Notes: generated from the sequence alone by a model not told the origin. Positions 24,819-37,940 are shown, counted from the stretch's first letter. The stretch: 64,000 bases of DNA from Pegea sp. RAD2-039 (GCA_034620365.1 JAQGEQ010000191.1:186001-250000), one strand, 5' to 3'. Program-made: numbers and translations.

Positions 24819-27542
24819 TTCTATAACTTTTATAAATAACCTAAAAATAAAATAATTAATTTTGTGTTTTCAAAGAGTTCCTTAATAAACTTGTTTATAA
24901 ACTATTCTAGTCAAAATTTAAATAATTTCAAATAATAATCAATCTTCAAAGCATAAGCTTAAGAAAATATTTTGTTAAATTTTAACCAAATACTAATTCA
25001 AATACTTTAAAACTAAATTATTCATTTTGAATGTACAGCTTGTTAATTAATTGCTCTGAACCAGCTGAAAATAGTTCTAAAGTATTTGTTATGATTTCAA
25101 CAAATTTTTTATTGAAATTTTAGTTCCAACATTTTACAACTAAAAGCTATCAGCAGGCTTAACTTAAACAACCAAGTACAAAACAATAACATAAAAAAAT
25201 AAATTGCTTAGTACAAATGGAAAAAAATCAATCTCAAACTAAATTTCTGTTCTGACCATAAAATCCCCTTTAGTAATACAAATTAGCTTTTTAATTTTAC
25301 TCTAATTGTATACATTTTGCTTGATCATAAAAATACTATAAATGGCCATTATTTGATATAAATAATTTTTTTTTATCCTAGCTATTATTAAAATGTAATC
25401 CTAAAATTTAGCTTATCAGTATGAAATATTGACAAATTAACAATTCAATTTAAAAAATAATTTCTTTTTAATTTCTAAATGTTAGAAGCTAGTTACTTAG
25501 CAACTTATTTTAAAATTTTCATCACATTTTTTCTAAGTAAATTAAAGCTTTGAATAAAAGTCAGTTTTATCTTTTTTATCCCGGCTTTATTTAATGAGTC
25601 GTCACAATACTTAAGAGATTACTAATTAAGTTTGAAAGGACATTTTAGGTTGTATCTATTTTACTGGTTTAAAAACCTAAACTTTTATTAAGTTTATCAA
25701 TTTTTGTTAATCAAGCTTATTGCTAGATGGTGTAATATTTTTGAAACATATTTTAGATGACGATATTAAAATACCTGTGATTCAACGAAAAAGTTTTAAA
25801 ACTTTTCATAAAAAACTACCGATTTAGTTTCTTGAAACTATTTTCTATCAGAGATTAGTTATAAATCAATAAAAATATATTAATATCTGTAATAATATCT
25901 GAATTAGTTGTTTTGTTCTGTTTGATATCATATTTTTCATTTATCTCTACTTTAATATTCTGGTAAAAAATTATAAATAAAAATTAGCTTAATTTACTTA
26001 ATTTATTAAATTTATAGTTAAAAAATATTAATTTTTTATAATATCATTTCTTATATCTTATTGGACAATATTTAAAAAATTTATTTTTGTTCAAGTTATA
26101 AACAGAAACCTACTAATTTTAAAATTAGATGTCTAATACTGAACATTAAATATTTCTGAATTTATATAATTAAATATTTAAAAAAATTTGTTGAAACAGG
26201 TGTGTAATCATTTTGACTATTAATTAATTTCTTTATGTTAATATTTAAATAATGATCAGTTATTAATAAATGATGTTGATATTTTAGTAACTTTTTTGTT
26301 TCTCCTATTAGTCTTTTATATATATTTCAAATTTGTAAATTGTTTTTGGCAATGTAACAATTAGTTTTTACATTAGTCTTTTATATATATTTCAAATTTG
26401 TAAATTGTTTTTGGCAATGTAACAATTAGTTTTTACATATTCTTATTACTTTTGAATGTTTCTTTATCATTTTTCTGATAATTTTGACTTTGTAACCTTT
26501 TAAAAAAGATTGGTTTTTATTTTTTCAAGAAATATTTATTTATAAATTGAATTTCATAATAAAATTTGTTCTTTTATCAAATGATGTTTTGTTTAATTTT
26601 AATAATTTTTTGATGATAATAATAGAAAAAGAATTATATTTTCAACAACATTATGGAAAACTTTATAAAATTTTAGAAAAACATTTTAAGACATTGTTTT
26701 GGTTTTATAAAGACTTCAATATTTTTTTATGAAGAAGTTTTCTTTTGTTGATAGCTTTTCTGAATACAAAAACTAGCTTGTATTAAATTTATGAATTTTG
26801 TGTTAAAGACTTTATTTGAGAGTTTTTATTCTCTTATCATCTTTTAACAAAATTATATGATTATTATAATAATATTTTTATATAAATGTTTATAATATTG
26901 AATTATATTTTATTGATAAATAGTAATTATTAATTGTTTTGATAATATTATAGTATTTAGAGTAATTTTTTGAAAAAGGAATTGAACTTAAAAATATTTT
27001 GTTTCTATAATTCTTAATATTACATAAAAGCTTTTATAATAAAGTTTTTTAGAACAATGTCATATTAATTTTATTGATTTATTTATAAAATTTTGATTAT
27101 TTAATTGTTTCAAAGAATAATTTTTATTCTTGTATTTAATTTTAAAATAATTCTATTTTTTAGATATTATTCTATAAAATTAAATAATTTTTGTATTGTG
27201 TTTTTAAAATTATTATATATTTTATTATTTATTAAATATTAAAACTATAAAGTAACATGTGGGTGAAATAATTTTTGAACTTTAAATTTCTGATTTTTTA
27301 AGAAACTTTTTTTGGCTAATTTCAAATTTTGTAAAATCTTATATTAGTTTTCATAAAACATTTAGAGTGTTGAAAATAGAAAGTTAGTTTCATTCAGTTA
27401 AGTTAAAAGTAGCTTATATTTCAAGTTTTTTGTCTATTAGAATCTTATATCTTTTTGAATTTGTTTAGAAATTAAATTAGTAAATTTTATTTAGTGCTTT
27501 TTAGATATTTTTGGTATATCTAAAAGATTACCCTAATCTAAA
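24819..27542. other. Divergent intergenic SUPT7L/DRAP1
   Basis: About 2.7 kb, extremely AT-rich, with no supported gene (the frame at 26547 is chance). Contains a perfect 65-bp tandem duplication at 26307-26436. A TTTTTAG acceptor near 27503 precedes the DRAP1 start. Confidence 0.55.
26307..26436. repeat. Perfect 65-bp tandem duplication
   Basis: Two identical head-to-tail copies (26307-26371 and 26372-26436), each beginning ATTAGTCTTTTATATATATT and ending TTAGTTTTTAC. The absence of any mismatch implies a very recent duplication, or an assembly artefact. Confidence 0.9.
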
Positions 27543-28838
27543 ATGCCTTCAAAAAAGAAGAAGTATAATTCTAGATTTCCACCAGTAAGTTGTCAATTCT
27601 AAAATTTCTTATTTCTCATAATATTCATCCCAGGCAAGAATCAAGAAGATCATGCAGACTGATGAGGAGATTGGAAAGGTTGCAGCAGCAGTCCCTGTTT
27701 TAATTTGTATCTTTTTTATTTTTGAGCTTCTGTCAAAACTATGTTTGCTTCAAATTTATTCCTTTTGATTGTAGTTCAAATTCCTTAGCAATTTTTTACA
27801 GCTAAATGTGTTGAGATGTTTTTAATTGGAATATTAAACCAAACAGAGAATGTAACAAATGCAAGAAAAGCAAAAACTATGTCTACATCACATCTGTGAG
27901 TAATTTTCTGATCTTCTTTCTGTAGGAGTCAAACGATGATCTTGTTTACAGGAAGGAATGTATCATGAAGCAAGAAAATTATGATTTTCTTAAAGATTTA
28001 GTTGTTAATGAACCTGATTGTGAACCCTTATCAGATGACTCTACTTCAAGTAATAAAGAAAAAATTTCTAGAAAAAGGTGAAAAAAAGAAGCATTTAATG
28101 ACGTCATCATCTGGCGTCATCAAATTCTCTCATTTTAGCCTTTTACTGATCTTACAAATGATCCTTATTTACAGATCATTATCTATGACGTCATCAACTG
28201 CTTCTAGCGAAAAAATTGTTCCAAAAAAAGTTCAAACTGTCGCTCAAGTGACCCTTGCAAGGGTAAGTAGTTGTGACGTCATCACTCAAATAACGTCATC
28301 ATCTCACTGACGTCATCATTGATGTTTTTAGCAAGCTGCTCCTCCATACAATCGCTTAAAAGCAAAACGACACAAAAGTTCTTCTTGTATTGCGTCATCA
28401 CCATCTGTGACGTCATCAACAACTGCTGGCTATTCAGGTGGCTCGGGATCTTTTGAGGAGTAAGCTAAATGATTGGTTGTCGCACTGAATGTTGATGATG
28501 ACGTCATAAATTCTCTAAACAGAAGTCATTGGTCAAGTGTGACGTCATCATCTACAAATGAAGATGAAGACGTCACAAGTGATGACGTATTACGAGTCAC
28601 TGAATCTCCAAAGCAATCACGTCATAATCGCTTGATGACGTCACAAGAAGGCGCTATCGATCTTACTGTCGCCAAATCCACCACCTCTCAACCAACGTCA
28701 TCAGAGACGACACGATCTGATGATGCCATCAACAGCAACACTGTCTCCACACAACCGATGACGTCACCTCTGCCAAACCTTCACCCGCTTATCATCAGAA
28801 AATTAGTTGATGATGAAGATGATGATTATGACGTATGA
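27543..28838 (+). CDS. DRAP1: DRAP1, NC2-alpha transcriptional repressor
   Basis: Starts [20 protein letters not shown], almost identical to human DRAP1. Exons: 27543-27584; about 27634-27708; about 27803-27896; about 27952-28078; about 28179-28261; about 28332-28459; about 28523-28838. The H2A-type histone fold runs through [39 protein letters not shown], then [17 protein letters not shown]. The protein pairs with DR1 (NC2-beta) to block TFIIA/TFIIB binding to TBP. The C-terminal half is low-complexity and ends [10 protein letters not shown], like the acidic human end. This tail is largely built from in-frame TGACGTCA copies (MTSS, VTSS, DDVI), an unusual lineage-specific expansion, while the histone fold has none. 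Three 3' introns also carry the palindromes. Confidence 0.93.
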
Positions 28839-28890
28839 TGAAGTAGTTATGACGCCATCGGCAACTTTAGATAGGTAGTGACGTCACCGG
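28095..28890. repeat. TGACGTCA palindrome island in DRAP1 tail
   Basis: Ten exact copies by eye plus several near copies (GGCGTCATCA, AACGTCATCA, GACGCCATC) over 0.8 kb, in introns and in coding exons alike. The intron at 28262-28331 has three (gtgacgtcatcac, ataacgtcatcatc, ctgacgtcatcat). Confidence 0.9.
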
Positions 28891-31019
28891 GTTTTGAAAT
28901 TTTTCCCTTGTTGTCATGGTGACAACTATCGCTTTTTTTCAATTTTGATAAATTCTGTTTTTGTGAAATAAAATTGAAAATTTTCAAAATTTTGAATCCA
29001 TTATTAAATCTTCTAAAGCTTCATCTTGATCTTAATCTTTTCCTGATCTTCTACATCTCTATCTTAGTCTTCTTCCTAATGTTTAAAATCCTTGATCTTT
29101 CTGAATAAAGTTTTTCAAAGAGAAATTTTACAAGTCATCCAGCTAAATTGATCAAAACTTCGCGTTTGGCTTCGGAGTAAAATTTGAAACAGTTTTTAAG
29201 CAGATTAGCTAAGCAACCAAATCACCAACAAATCAATTGTAGCAACTAAATCACCAACAAACCAATCGTAGCAACCAAATCACCAACAAACAATTGTAGC
29301 AACCAAATCACCAACAAACCAATTGTAGCAACTAAATCACCAACAAACCAATTGTAGCAACTAAATCACCAACAAACCAATTGTACAACCAAATCACCAA
29401 CAAACCAATTGTAGCAACCAAATCACCAACAAACCAATTGTAGCAACCAAATCACCAACCAATGGTTTCAGCAGTTTTAATCATCAATTATTCTATAAAA
29501 CAACCAAGCAAGTGTTAAATAACATTTACTTAAACAATTTGTTAGATAATATATATACTTGTTTTGTTAATATATTTTTACCAAAAAAAGATTGAATTTA
29601 TATTTTCAAAACTGTTTAATTTCGAGTAAATTATTTCCTTACACAATTAACTGCCGCATATGAGCAATGAGAATTTATTCCATCTAAAAACTTATTAGTT
29701 TCTAATCTTGGATCTATGACAAGTCTTATAATCAAAAACAAAATATTATTGTTTACTATTTCAAATGAGAAATAAGGTTAAAGACTACGCATGACTTGGC
29801 AGTGTATAGCTAATAGATTAATCTACTAAGAATTGTTTGCTTGACGGCTGCACAAAGAGCTTTGATACAATCTATTTATTTTTATATTTCTTCACTTTGA
29901 CATTTAATTATTTTTTCTTCATTTTATTTATAATTGGCATTAAATTTTACACAGTCATTGTTGTTAATTTAATGTTAATTGAAATTCTAGTGTATATGTA
30001 GCTGTTGTTAACAGGTGAAACTGAAAAAGACTTTTTAATTTAAGTAAGCTTTTAAAGTATTCAACCCTAAACGAAAAACACCATTTTAGAATTTTATTTA
30101 CACCTTGTAGCGATTTTCTCCTTTAAAAGGTCCTTTGCTGTGTAAGCTTTAAAGAGTTGCTTTTTAATAATCTACTATCGGTAAGTTATTTACGTTTTTA
30201 ATTATCAGGTCATTGATAAAACTTGTAAAGTAAATTTTGGTATTTTTTCATGTTAGTGATATAACTTTCATTATTTCTCTAATTTTTTATTACAACTTAA
30301 AAGAATTATTTCAAACTCAAATTTTCTTTATCGTTTACTAATTTTTATTTCACATGAGAATTTTTAAACGAAAGAAAATAGAATTTTTTATAACAGAAAA
30401 ACAATTTTTTTGGAAATTTTTAACTTAGAAGCGATTTAAACTCAACTTTCTACTACCAAATTGAAATAAGTTAATTTAACTTTCTAACTTTTATGTTTTA
30501 AGTTTGAAAGTATAAACAAATGATTCATTAAACGATTTGATTATTTTTTTTAGTAATAACTTGTCATAAATATCAGCCTATAACATTTTTTTTAAGTTAT
30601 AATAATAGCTATAATATTTTTTTGTTTTGTTTTATTTGAAATAATATAAAATTTTCATCTTAAATAGTATGAAAATTTATATATTTATCTATTAAAGTTT
30701 TCAGGCATAAAACATTTGAATAAAATGGTAATGAGTGTAAAATGCCTAAAAGTATTTCAAAATTTTAATTTTTTGGAAATTTATTCTTCTAACTTTATAC
30801 TAATTTCTGTTTCTTATGAATTTTGATTGTAAATTTTTGACCTATTGGTTTAATGGTTATATTTATTCTCTATTTACTGTTATATTTACTAAAGAATTCA
30901 ATGTGACCAGATATAAATAACTTTTTTTGAACAGATTTTTATCAAAGTTGATTTCAATCAAGTTCAAATTATTAGAATCTTTTAATAACATTTTATTTTT
31001 GGTCAAATTTTTTTGTAAA
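28839..31019. other. Intergenic DRAP1/GPD2
   Basis: AT-rich. Holds a perfect inverted repeat GTTGTCATGGTGACAAC (about 28909-28925, RFX X-box type), a minisatellite at 29213-29462, and otherwise nothing recognisable. No open frame of note. Confidence 0.55.
29213..29462. repeat. 29-bp minisatellite, intergenic
   Basis: About eight copies of TAGCAACCAAATCACCAACAAACCAATTG with small changes. On the minus strand each unit contains GGTTGCTA, the same core as the intronic arrays in GPD2 and TMEM237. Confidence 0.9.
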
Positions 31020-34000
31020 ATGTCTGCAAACCCAAAGGTTGGTATTTAAAGATTGATTTCAATTAAATATTAAACTTTTAAACAAACTTATTAAATAAAT
31101 ATTCAAAAAATATTTGATGGTAATGATAATTTCAAAAAGTTTTCATAATAATTTTAATTAAAGATAAATTTTCATAAGTAATAAATGATGTTAATAGTTT
31201 TTTATTTAGTTAATCCAGTTTTAATTGTTTTAAATTGAAAATTTCTAATTTTAATAATAAAACAAATATTGAAATAGCTTATATCTATAGAATATGATGA
31301 TTAAGCAAATATTGACCAATTAACAACTTTTTTCAATGTTTACAGTGTACAAACTCAAATAGTTGGAAGAATTCAACAAAATGGTTTAAAGCAGCAAAAA
31401 CTGTTGGAATATTTAGTGGTTCAGTGGCAGTGATTGGTTGTGGATGGTATTTATATCAAACAAAAGTAAATAAAACTTGATAGAAATGAAAAGAAATCAA
31501 TTTTTAAATTCAATTTTTTAGGTCAGAAGTTGTTTCAAAGTTGGACCAGTACCAGCCCCAGCCTGGACACAAAATCCAATACCATCAAGAGAGTCACAGA
31601 TGAAAGCTTTGAAGACAACATCAGAGTTTGATCTGTTAGTCATTGGAGGAGGAGCAACTGGATGCGGTGTAGCTCTTGATGCTGTTTCAAGAGGCTTGAA
31701 AGTTGCTTTAGTTGAAAAATATGACTTCTCTTCAGGAACTAGTAGCCGAAGCACAAAACTTATTCATGGTGGAGTTAGGTACGTCATCGCTCTATGACGT
31801 CATCAACTACTGACGTCATCAAACGCAGGTATCTTCAGAAAGCGATTATGTCTTTGGATTGGGAACAATTTAATCTGGTTCAAGAAGCTTTGAGTGAAAG
31901 AGCTAACTTACTTAATATTGCTCCTCACTTGTCGTTTCCTCTCCCAATCATGTTACCAGTTTACGAGTAAGTCTGCAAATGATCCACTCTTTCTTGTGAC
32001 CAGTTTTGTGGTCTGCAGGTGGTGGCAGGTGCCCTACTTTTGGGCTGGTATCAAAATGTATGACCAGGTCTCTGGTTCAAAGAAGCTCAAGTCAAGTTTT
32101 TTGCTCTCAAAGACAAGTGCTTTGGAAAAGTTTCCAATGTTGAAAGCTGATAAATTAAAAGCTGCAATTGTTTATTACGATGGTTAGTTGATGATGACGT
32201 CATGAGGGCTTAACTTCCTGCTTTCATCATAATTTTGATTTGAAATTATTTCAAAATCTTTGAATAATTTTCTCGAAAATAAAAGATAAAAAGTTTCACA
32301 AAGTTCGTTTCCGATCCTCATCTTCTTCTGATCTTTCAATTTTTATCTCATCTTCATCTAATTATCTTCTTAGGATCTCACAACGACTCCCGGATGAATC
32401 TCAGCATCGCAATCACAGCAGCGCGTCAAGGAGCTTGTGTCGCCAACTACTGCGAAGTAGTCGACTTGTTGCGTGGCAACGGAGACCTTCTCACAGGAGC
32501 TAAACTAGTAGATAGACAAACAGGTGAGTTGATGACGTCATCACATCACAACTTCAATGACGTCATCACAGGTGAGCAGTTTGAAGTGAAAGCAAAAGCG
32601 GTTGTGAACGCGACGGGACCTTTTACTGACGTCATCAGAAAAATGGATAATCAGAAAGTCGATGAAATTTGTCAACCAAGCGCTGGCGTACATGTGGTAT
32701 TGCCTGGTTACTACAGGTGACGTCATCATTGCGTCGATGACGTCATCTCATCGATTTGTATCTCAACAGCCCTGATGCAATGGGATTATTAGATCCTTCA
32801 ACTTCTGATGGTAGAGTGATCTTCTTCTTGCCTTGGCAAGGTCTCACTATCGCTGGTACTACTGATAGTCCTTGTGACGTCACATCGAAGCCAGCACCGC
32901 GAGAGTGTGACGTCACTTTCATCTTACAAGAGATTCGTAATTACCTCAATCCGGAAGTTAGAGGTAACGATTTCGTGACGTCATCGTCATCTAATTATGA
33001 CATCATCTTCAGTACGACGAGGAGATGTACAATCTGCTTGGAGCGGAATTCGGCCTTTAGTAACAAATCCAAACGCGCGCGATACACAATCGATTTCACG
33101 AAATCATGTTGTTGAAGTCAGCCCAAGTCACCTCATCACTATAGCAGGTTCGTTGGTGACGTCATCATCGCGTTCGTGACGTCATCATCATATAGGTGGT
33201 AAATGGACAACTTATCGTAAAATGGCTGAAGATTGTGTTGAAAGCGCGATTAAAATTTGTGGTTTAAAAGCGTCCAATGGGAGCACGACTTTAGGAATGA
33301 GATTAGAAGGAGGTCATAAATGGACTCCGAATCATTTCATCAAACTTGCACAAACCTATGGTGAGTTGTGACGTCATCAGACGTATTTGTGACGTCATCA
33401 TTTCAGGTCTCGATGCTTCCGTGGCCAAACATTTATCTGAGACTTATGGCGATCGTGCTGATGACGTAGCTAAGTTAGCATCGGTGACAGGAAAAAGACA
33501 TCCAATTGTAGGACGGAGACTAGCTGAAGACTTTCCTTACATCGAAGCTGAAGTCAGATACGCGATGAAGGAGTACGCGCGAAGCGTTTGTGACGTATTA
33601 GCGCTTCGTACAAGACTTGCGTTTCTGAGTGTTGATGCTGCTGAAGAAAGTCTTCCAAGGGTTCTGAAGATAATGAGTAAAGAGTTGAATTGGGATGAGA
33701 AGAGGATAAATGAAGAAAGGGAACAAGCTCTTCATATGATTCATTATGAAATGGGCAAAAAGGTCTTTAATTTGTTTAATGAAATTACTGGATGCTGATT
33801 GGTTGTTTAATAGATTCATCAAGTTCAACCGAATTCTATTCATCTCACTCCAGTTGATGTAGAAAGATGTACAAAGAAGTTTCGCGCTGTTGATCGAGAA
33901 AATAAAGGATTTGTTACCCGTGTTGATATCGAACACTTGATGAAGGTTGGTTGCTAAGTGGTTGTAGATGGTTGCTAAGTGGTTGTAGATGGTTGCTAAG

Positions 34001-36122
34001 TGGTTGTAAATGGTTGCTAAGTGGTTGTTAAGTGGATGTACATGGTTGTAGATGGCTGCTAAGTGGTTGTAGATGGTTGCTAAGTGGTCGTAGATGGTTG
34101 CTAAGTGGTTGTAGATGGTTTCTAAGTGGTTGTAGATGGTTGCTAAGTGGTCGTAGATGGTTGCTGAGTGGTTGTAGATGGTTGCTGAGTGGTTGTAGAT
34201 GGTTGCTAAGTGGTTGTAGATGGTTGCTAAGTGGTTGTAGATGGTTGCTAAGTGGTTGTAAATGGTTGCTAAGTGGTCGTAGATGGTTACTAAGTGGTCG
34301 TAGATGGTTGCTAAGTGGTTGTAGATGGTTTCTAAGTGGTCGTAGATGGTTTCTAAGTGGTCGTAAATGGTTGCTAAGTGGTTGTAGATGGTTGCTAAGT
34401 GGTCGTAGATGGTTGCTAAGTGGTTGTAGATGGTTGCTAAGTGGTTGTAAATGGTTGCTAAGTGGTTGTTAAGTGGATGTACATGGTTGTAGATGGCTGC
34501 TAAGTGGTTGTAGATGGTTGCTAAGTGGTCGTGGATGGTTGCTAAGTGGTTGTAGATGGTTTCTAAGTGGTTGTAGATGGTTGCTAAGTGGTTGTAGATG
34601 GTTGCTAAGTGGTCGTAGATGGTTGCTGAGTGGTTGTAGATGGTTGCTGAGTGGTTGTAGATGGTTGCTAAGTGGTTGTAGATGGTTGCTAAGTGGTTGT
34701 AGATGGTTGCTAAGTGGTTGTTAAGTGGATGTACATGGTTGCTGAGTGGTTGTAGATGGTTGCTAAGTGGTTGTAAATGGTTGCTAAGTGGTCGTAGATG
34801 GTTACTAAGTGGTCGTAGATGGTTGCTAAGTGGTTGTAGATGGTTTCTAAGTGGTCGTAGATGGTTTCTAAGTGGTCGTAAATGGTTGCTAAGTGGTTGT
34901 AGATGGTTGCTAAGTGGTCGTAGATGGTTGCTGAGTGGTTGTAGATGGTTGCTAAGTGGTTGTAGATGGTTGCTAAGTGGTTGTAGATGGTTGCTGAGTG
35001 GTTGTAGATGGTTGCTAAGTGGTTGTAGATGGTTGCTAAGTGGTCGTAAAAGGTTTGCTTAGTGGTTGTAGATGGTTGCTAAGTGGTCGTAGATGGTTTC
35101 TAAGTGGTCGTAGATGGTTTCTAAGTGGTCGTAGATGGTTGCTAAGTGGTTGTAGATGGTTGCTAAGTGGTTGTAGATGGTTGCTGAGTGGTTGTAGATG
35201 GTTGCTAAGTGGTTGTAGATGGTTGCTAAGTGGTTGTTAAGTGGATGTACATGGTTGCTGAGTGGTTGTAGATGGTTGCTAAGTGGTTGTAAATGGTTGC
35301 TAAGTGGTCGTAGATGCTTGCTAAGTGGTTGTAGATGGTTGCTAAGTTGTTAATGGTTTCGATTAGTTTCTATTTACAAGTTTGTAAAAAATTATGTTTT
35401 AGGAAATGGAAATCGATACTGATGAAGAATTTATTCAATCTCTGATAGATGCTGTTGATTTGAACAAAAATGGAAAGTTGGAATTAGATGAATTCCTTGT
35501 TGTGAGTAAAATTTTATTTAAAAAAATCGAATTGGTTTGCCATCACTGAAAGCTGAGTTTGAAACAAAATCAGGAATTTGAATCATTTGAAAGTGTTTTA
35601 ACGTTTTGTGTCTTATCCCAGTTACTTCAAAATACCAAACATCAAGTTGAAGCTGTTGAAAGATTGTAAGATTAATAGGAAGATCACATAAGACATGTAA
35701 GGTGCATTTAAAGGATCCCAAGTTGATCAGATCTTATAAGTGCATGATCATATCCTAGATGAAACCAACAACCAAACGCATGACTTGCACTTTTTTTCTG
35801 TTTGAAAACAACAATTAGTAACATCTAAAGAACAGAAAATTTGAATTTTTAACAAAACGTTTTTCACTTTTTGAAAGTTTGGTTTGGTTTTGAAACTGTT
35901 TTCATGAAATACAATTCGAGGTGTAAATAGATGAATTCAAGCATGCAATTCATAAGATCTCGATTAATTTGAAGAATTTGACGACAAATCTCTATTTTTT
36001 AGTTGATGAGCGATTTGAAGAATGGCAAAGTAGTCTCATCTCAGCTCAGTGCTCTTTTGCTCAATCGGGAACAAAATATTGGATGCGGGATTACTACAGA
36101 TCGCAGTGGAGGAGGAGTCTAG
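31020..36122 (+). CDS. GPD2: Mitochondrial glycerol-3-phosphate dehydrogenase (GPD2)
   Basis: FAD-linked enzyme of the inner mitochondrial membrane that oxidises glycerol-3-phosphate to dihydroxyacetone phosphate and feeds electrons to ubiquinone. About a dozen exons with consistent phases. Exons 1-2 (31020-31037, 31346-31465) give the anchor helix; 31522-about 31778 gives the Rossmann FAD site [14 protein letters not shown] and [15 protein letters not shown]. Catalytic-domain blocks follow in order: [85 protein letters not shown]-type motif, [19 protein letters not shown]. Two EF-hands close the protein ([12 protein letters not shown]; canonical [12 protein letters not shown], 35403-35501), implying calcium activation as in vertebrates. 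The last exon (36003-36122) ends DRSGGGV, like human DRSCGGL. The intron between the EF-hands is a 1.4-kb minisatellite. Confidence 0.95.
31780..33410. repeat. TGACGTCA palindrome island in GPD2
   Basis: About 15 exact copies by eye. Five consecutive introns of 45-55 nt carry two copies each (near 31800, 32540, 32730, 33170, 33380). Another (about 32963-33012) has one exact and one decayed copy (TGACATCAT). Exonic copies are read as DVI, DVT or similar. Confidence 0.9.
33946..35345. repeat. 21-bp minisatellite forming a GPD2 intron
   Basis: More than 60 copies of GGTTGCTAAGTGGTTGTAGAT, with T/C, GAG/AAG and GCT/TCT variants and a few higher-order insertions (GGTTGTTAAGTGGATGTACAT recurs four times, suggesting duplication of larger blocks). 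The array begins at the first intron base: the donor is part of the repeat (AAG|gttggttgctaag). The acceptor at 35402 follows a short unique AT-rich stretch. Long frames reading WLLSGCR are repeat artefacts. Confidence 0.95.
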
Positions 36123-37194
36123 GTGATGACGTCATCACTGATCTAGATGGGAATGTTTGCTCTTCACTTTTTTGCACATTTTATTTGACTTATGTTTCAA
36201 GACGTAATTTGTAGAGCTTTCTAATTTTCATCCTCACATCAGCTTTCAATTAATTTAATTAAAATATAAAAATTTATTTAAAAAGTTTTGAAAATTAAAA
36301 ATGATAAAAACTGAAAGTAATTATTAGATAAGTATTTTAGATGGTTCAATTTACAGCAGATAATATGACTTTAGTTTTATCCTATAAAAAAATATCAAAT
36401 TATTTACAACCTCTTTCAATTGATTTATAGCCTCGTGAATATCATAGAATATTGTGGGTTGAAAACACTAAAAACCTTAATAATAACAACCTTAGTTTGA
36501 ATGTAACTTAAAGTACGAGTTATTTTGAAGTATAAGAACCAAATTTTAAAAAGTTAGGAATCAGTTAACAAGCTCAAGAAATGCAAAATCAACTGATGAC
36601 TCACAAATTATATAAAAATATAAAGATGGGCTAAAATCATTTTAGAATCTCTGCGCCTCTTATTATTCGCAATAAAATTTGTATAATTTATCATCTGCAT
36701 TCATGCGTTGAATAAACAATAGACTGGAAAGGTACCGAAAAAAATAAGCTTTAAAGATGAATCCATATAATACTCAGCCTCAAGACCACTAAGATAAAAA
36801 AATAAGTTCACAACTTAATTGTATAGTTGACGCTATAGAAAAACTTTTTTTTTATTATAACTGTTTTTCCTCAGGTACCAAGGCAAAAAGTAATAAAATT
36901 TTGGTAAGGCGTTTGGTTTTGTGCCAAAAAAAGAAACTAAATATTGTTTTACAAAAATCAAAAAAGAACAGCTTTATCCCGCAAATATCTTCAGTCCAGG
37001 ACCTTGGTATCTGACTTTAAATGGCACATTTCTGTTTTTAAAATCATTGCAAAATCAATCGATCTTGTTCACCTTATTATGAAGACTTTAAAATCTATGA
37101 TTTTCTGTATAAATGTCCTCAAATTGTAAGTACGTAAAGTACTGTTATTTAATAATAACATAAGTAATAATAAAACTTATTATATAATTTACTT

Positions 37195-37420
37195 GACGAC
37201 CCCATTTTTGCACTGTTATATTGTACGAGTATCAGTCCTTCTGTTACGCTGCATACATTGTTGGCGTAGAGAGTGGAATCCTGCCACATAAGCAACAGCT
37301 AGATCTCTATTATTTCTGCCCCAGCCTATACTTCTCGGCTTATATAGCCGGTCTTTCATTCTCGGCTGAGGTAGGCCATAAAGGTATATATTGTAAAAAC
37401 CTCCCATATTTTACCTCTAA
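37195..37420 (-). mobile_element. Possible LTR-type retroelement fragment
   Basis: On the minus strand this compact, less AT-rich segment has TATATAAG followed by a start-like region and ends ATATAACA, then GTGCAAAAATGGGGTCGTC, which loosely resembles an LTR end plus primer-binding site. GGGGTCGTCAA recurs at about 38118-38128. There is no coding remnant beside it. It could equally be another SINE or MITE. Confidence 0.25.
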
Positions 37421-37772
37421 TTTTGTATATTTTCATGATGAAACAATATTTTTCTAAATTGACCAATAAATCATGTAGAAATGATTTGGCTCTCACAGTT
37501 TTACGTTAGAAACTAAATCAAATTTTAGAATAATTGAATAGTTAGATTTTAACTAAACAAGTTGGAGATAAAACCTGATTTTGTTTATTTATTTATCTTA
37601 TTCAAGGCATAGCTGCAAATGATGAGCTCTTATAGTAAAAAAAAAACATTATGACTGAAGAAAGATAAAAAAAATCTTGAACGAAATATAAACTGTGAAT
37701 CAAAAAATCGAAGTAACAAAAAAAATAAACTGAATATACTGGAAGCATTAATTTATATATATATATATATAA

Positions 37773-37940
37773 ATGCGAAGGAGGGTGCCTAAAGAGAGCA
37801 CACCTCGCTAACTCACATTCTCACGATTTTTTTATGGTTTTTCTCAGGAGTTTTTAAATATGCCTCAACCTGGGGTCGAACCCGGTACTTCCTAGCTAGA
37901 AGGTAGGTGTAGTAACCGCTTCGCCACCAAGCAGGACGTA
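37773..37940 (-). mobile_element. tRNA-derived SINE, nearly complete
   Basis: On the minus strand: a tRNA-like head with A box TGGTGGCGAAGCGG and B box GGTTCGACCCC (37872-37882 on the plus strand). A short body and a 3' tail identical in type to the fragments at 13579 and 46043 (GTGAGAATGTGAGTTAGCGA, GGCACCCTCCTTCGCAT) follow, ending in (TA)n. The shared tail suggests this SINE borrows the 3' end of a partner LINE. Confidence 0.75.

Noticed and set aside
29213-29462. Regular repeats suggestive of a CRISPR array
   Set aside because: The repeats are contiguous tandem units without unique spacers, and the genome is eukaryotic.
34032-35240. Plus-strand frames reading WLLSGCR repeats
   Set aside because: Artefact of the 21-bp intronic array in GPD2; the exons on either side join in phase without it.
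37868-37940. Functional tRNA gene
   Set aside because: A and B boxes are present, but the sequence runs into the shared retroposon tail and (TA)n, so it is a SINE head.
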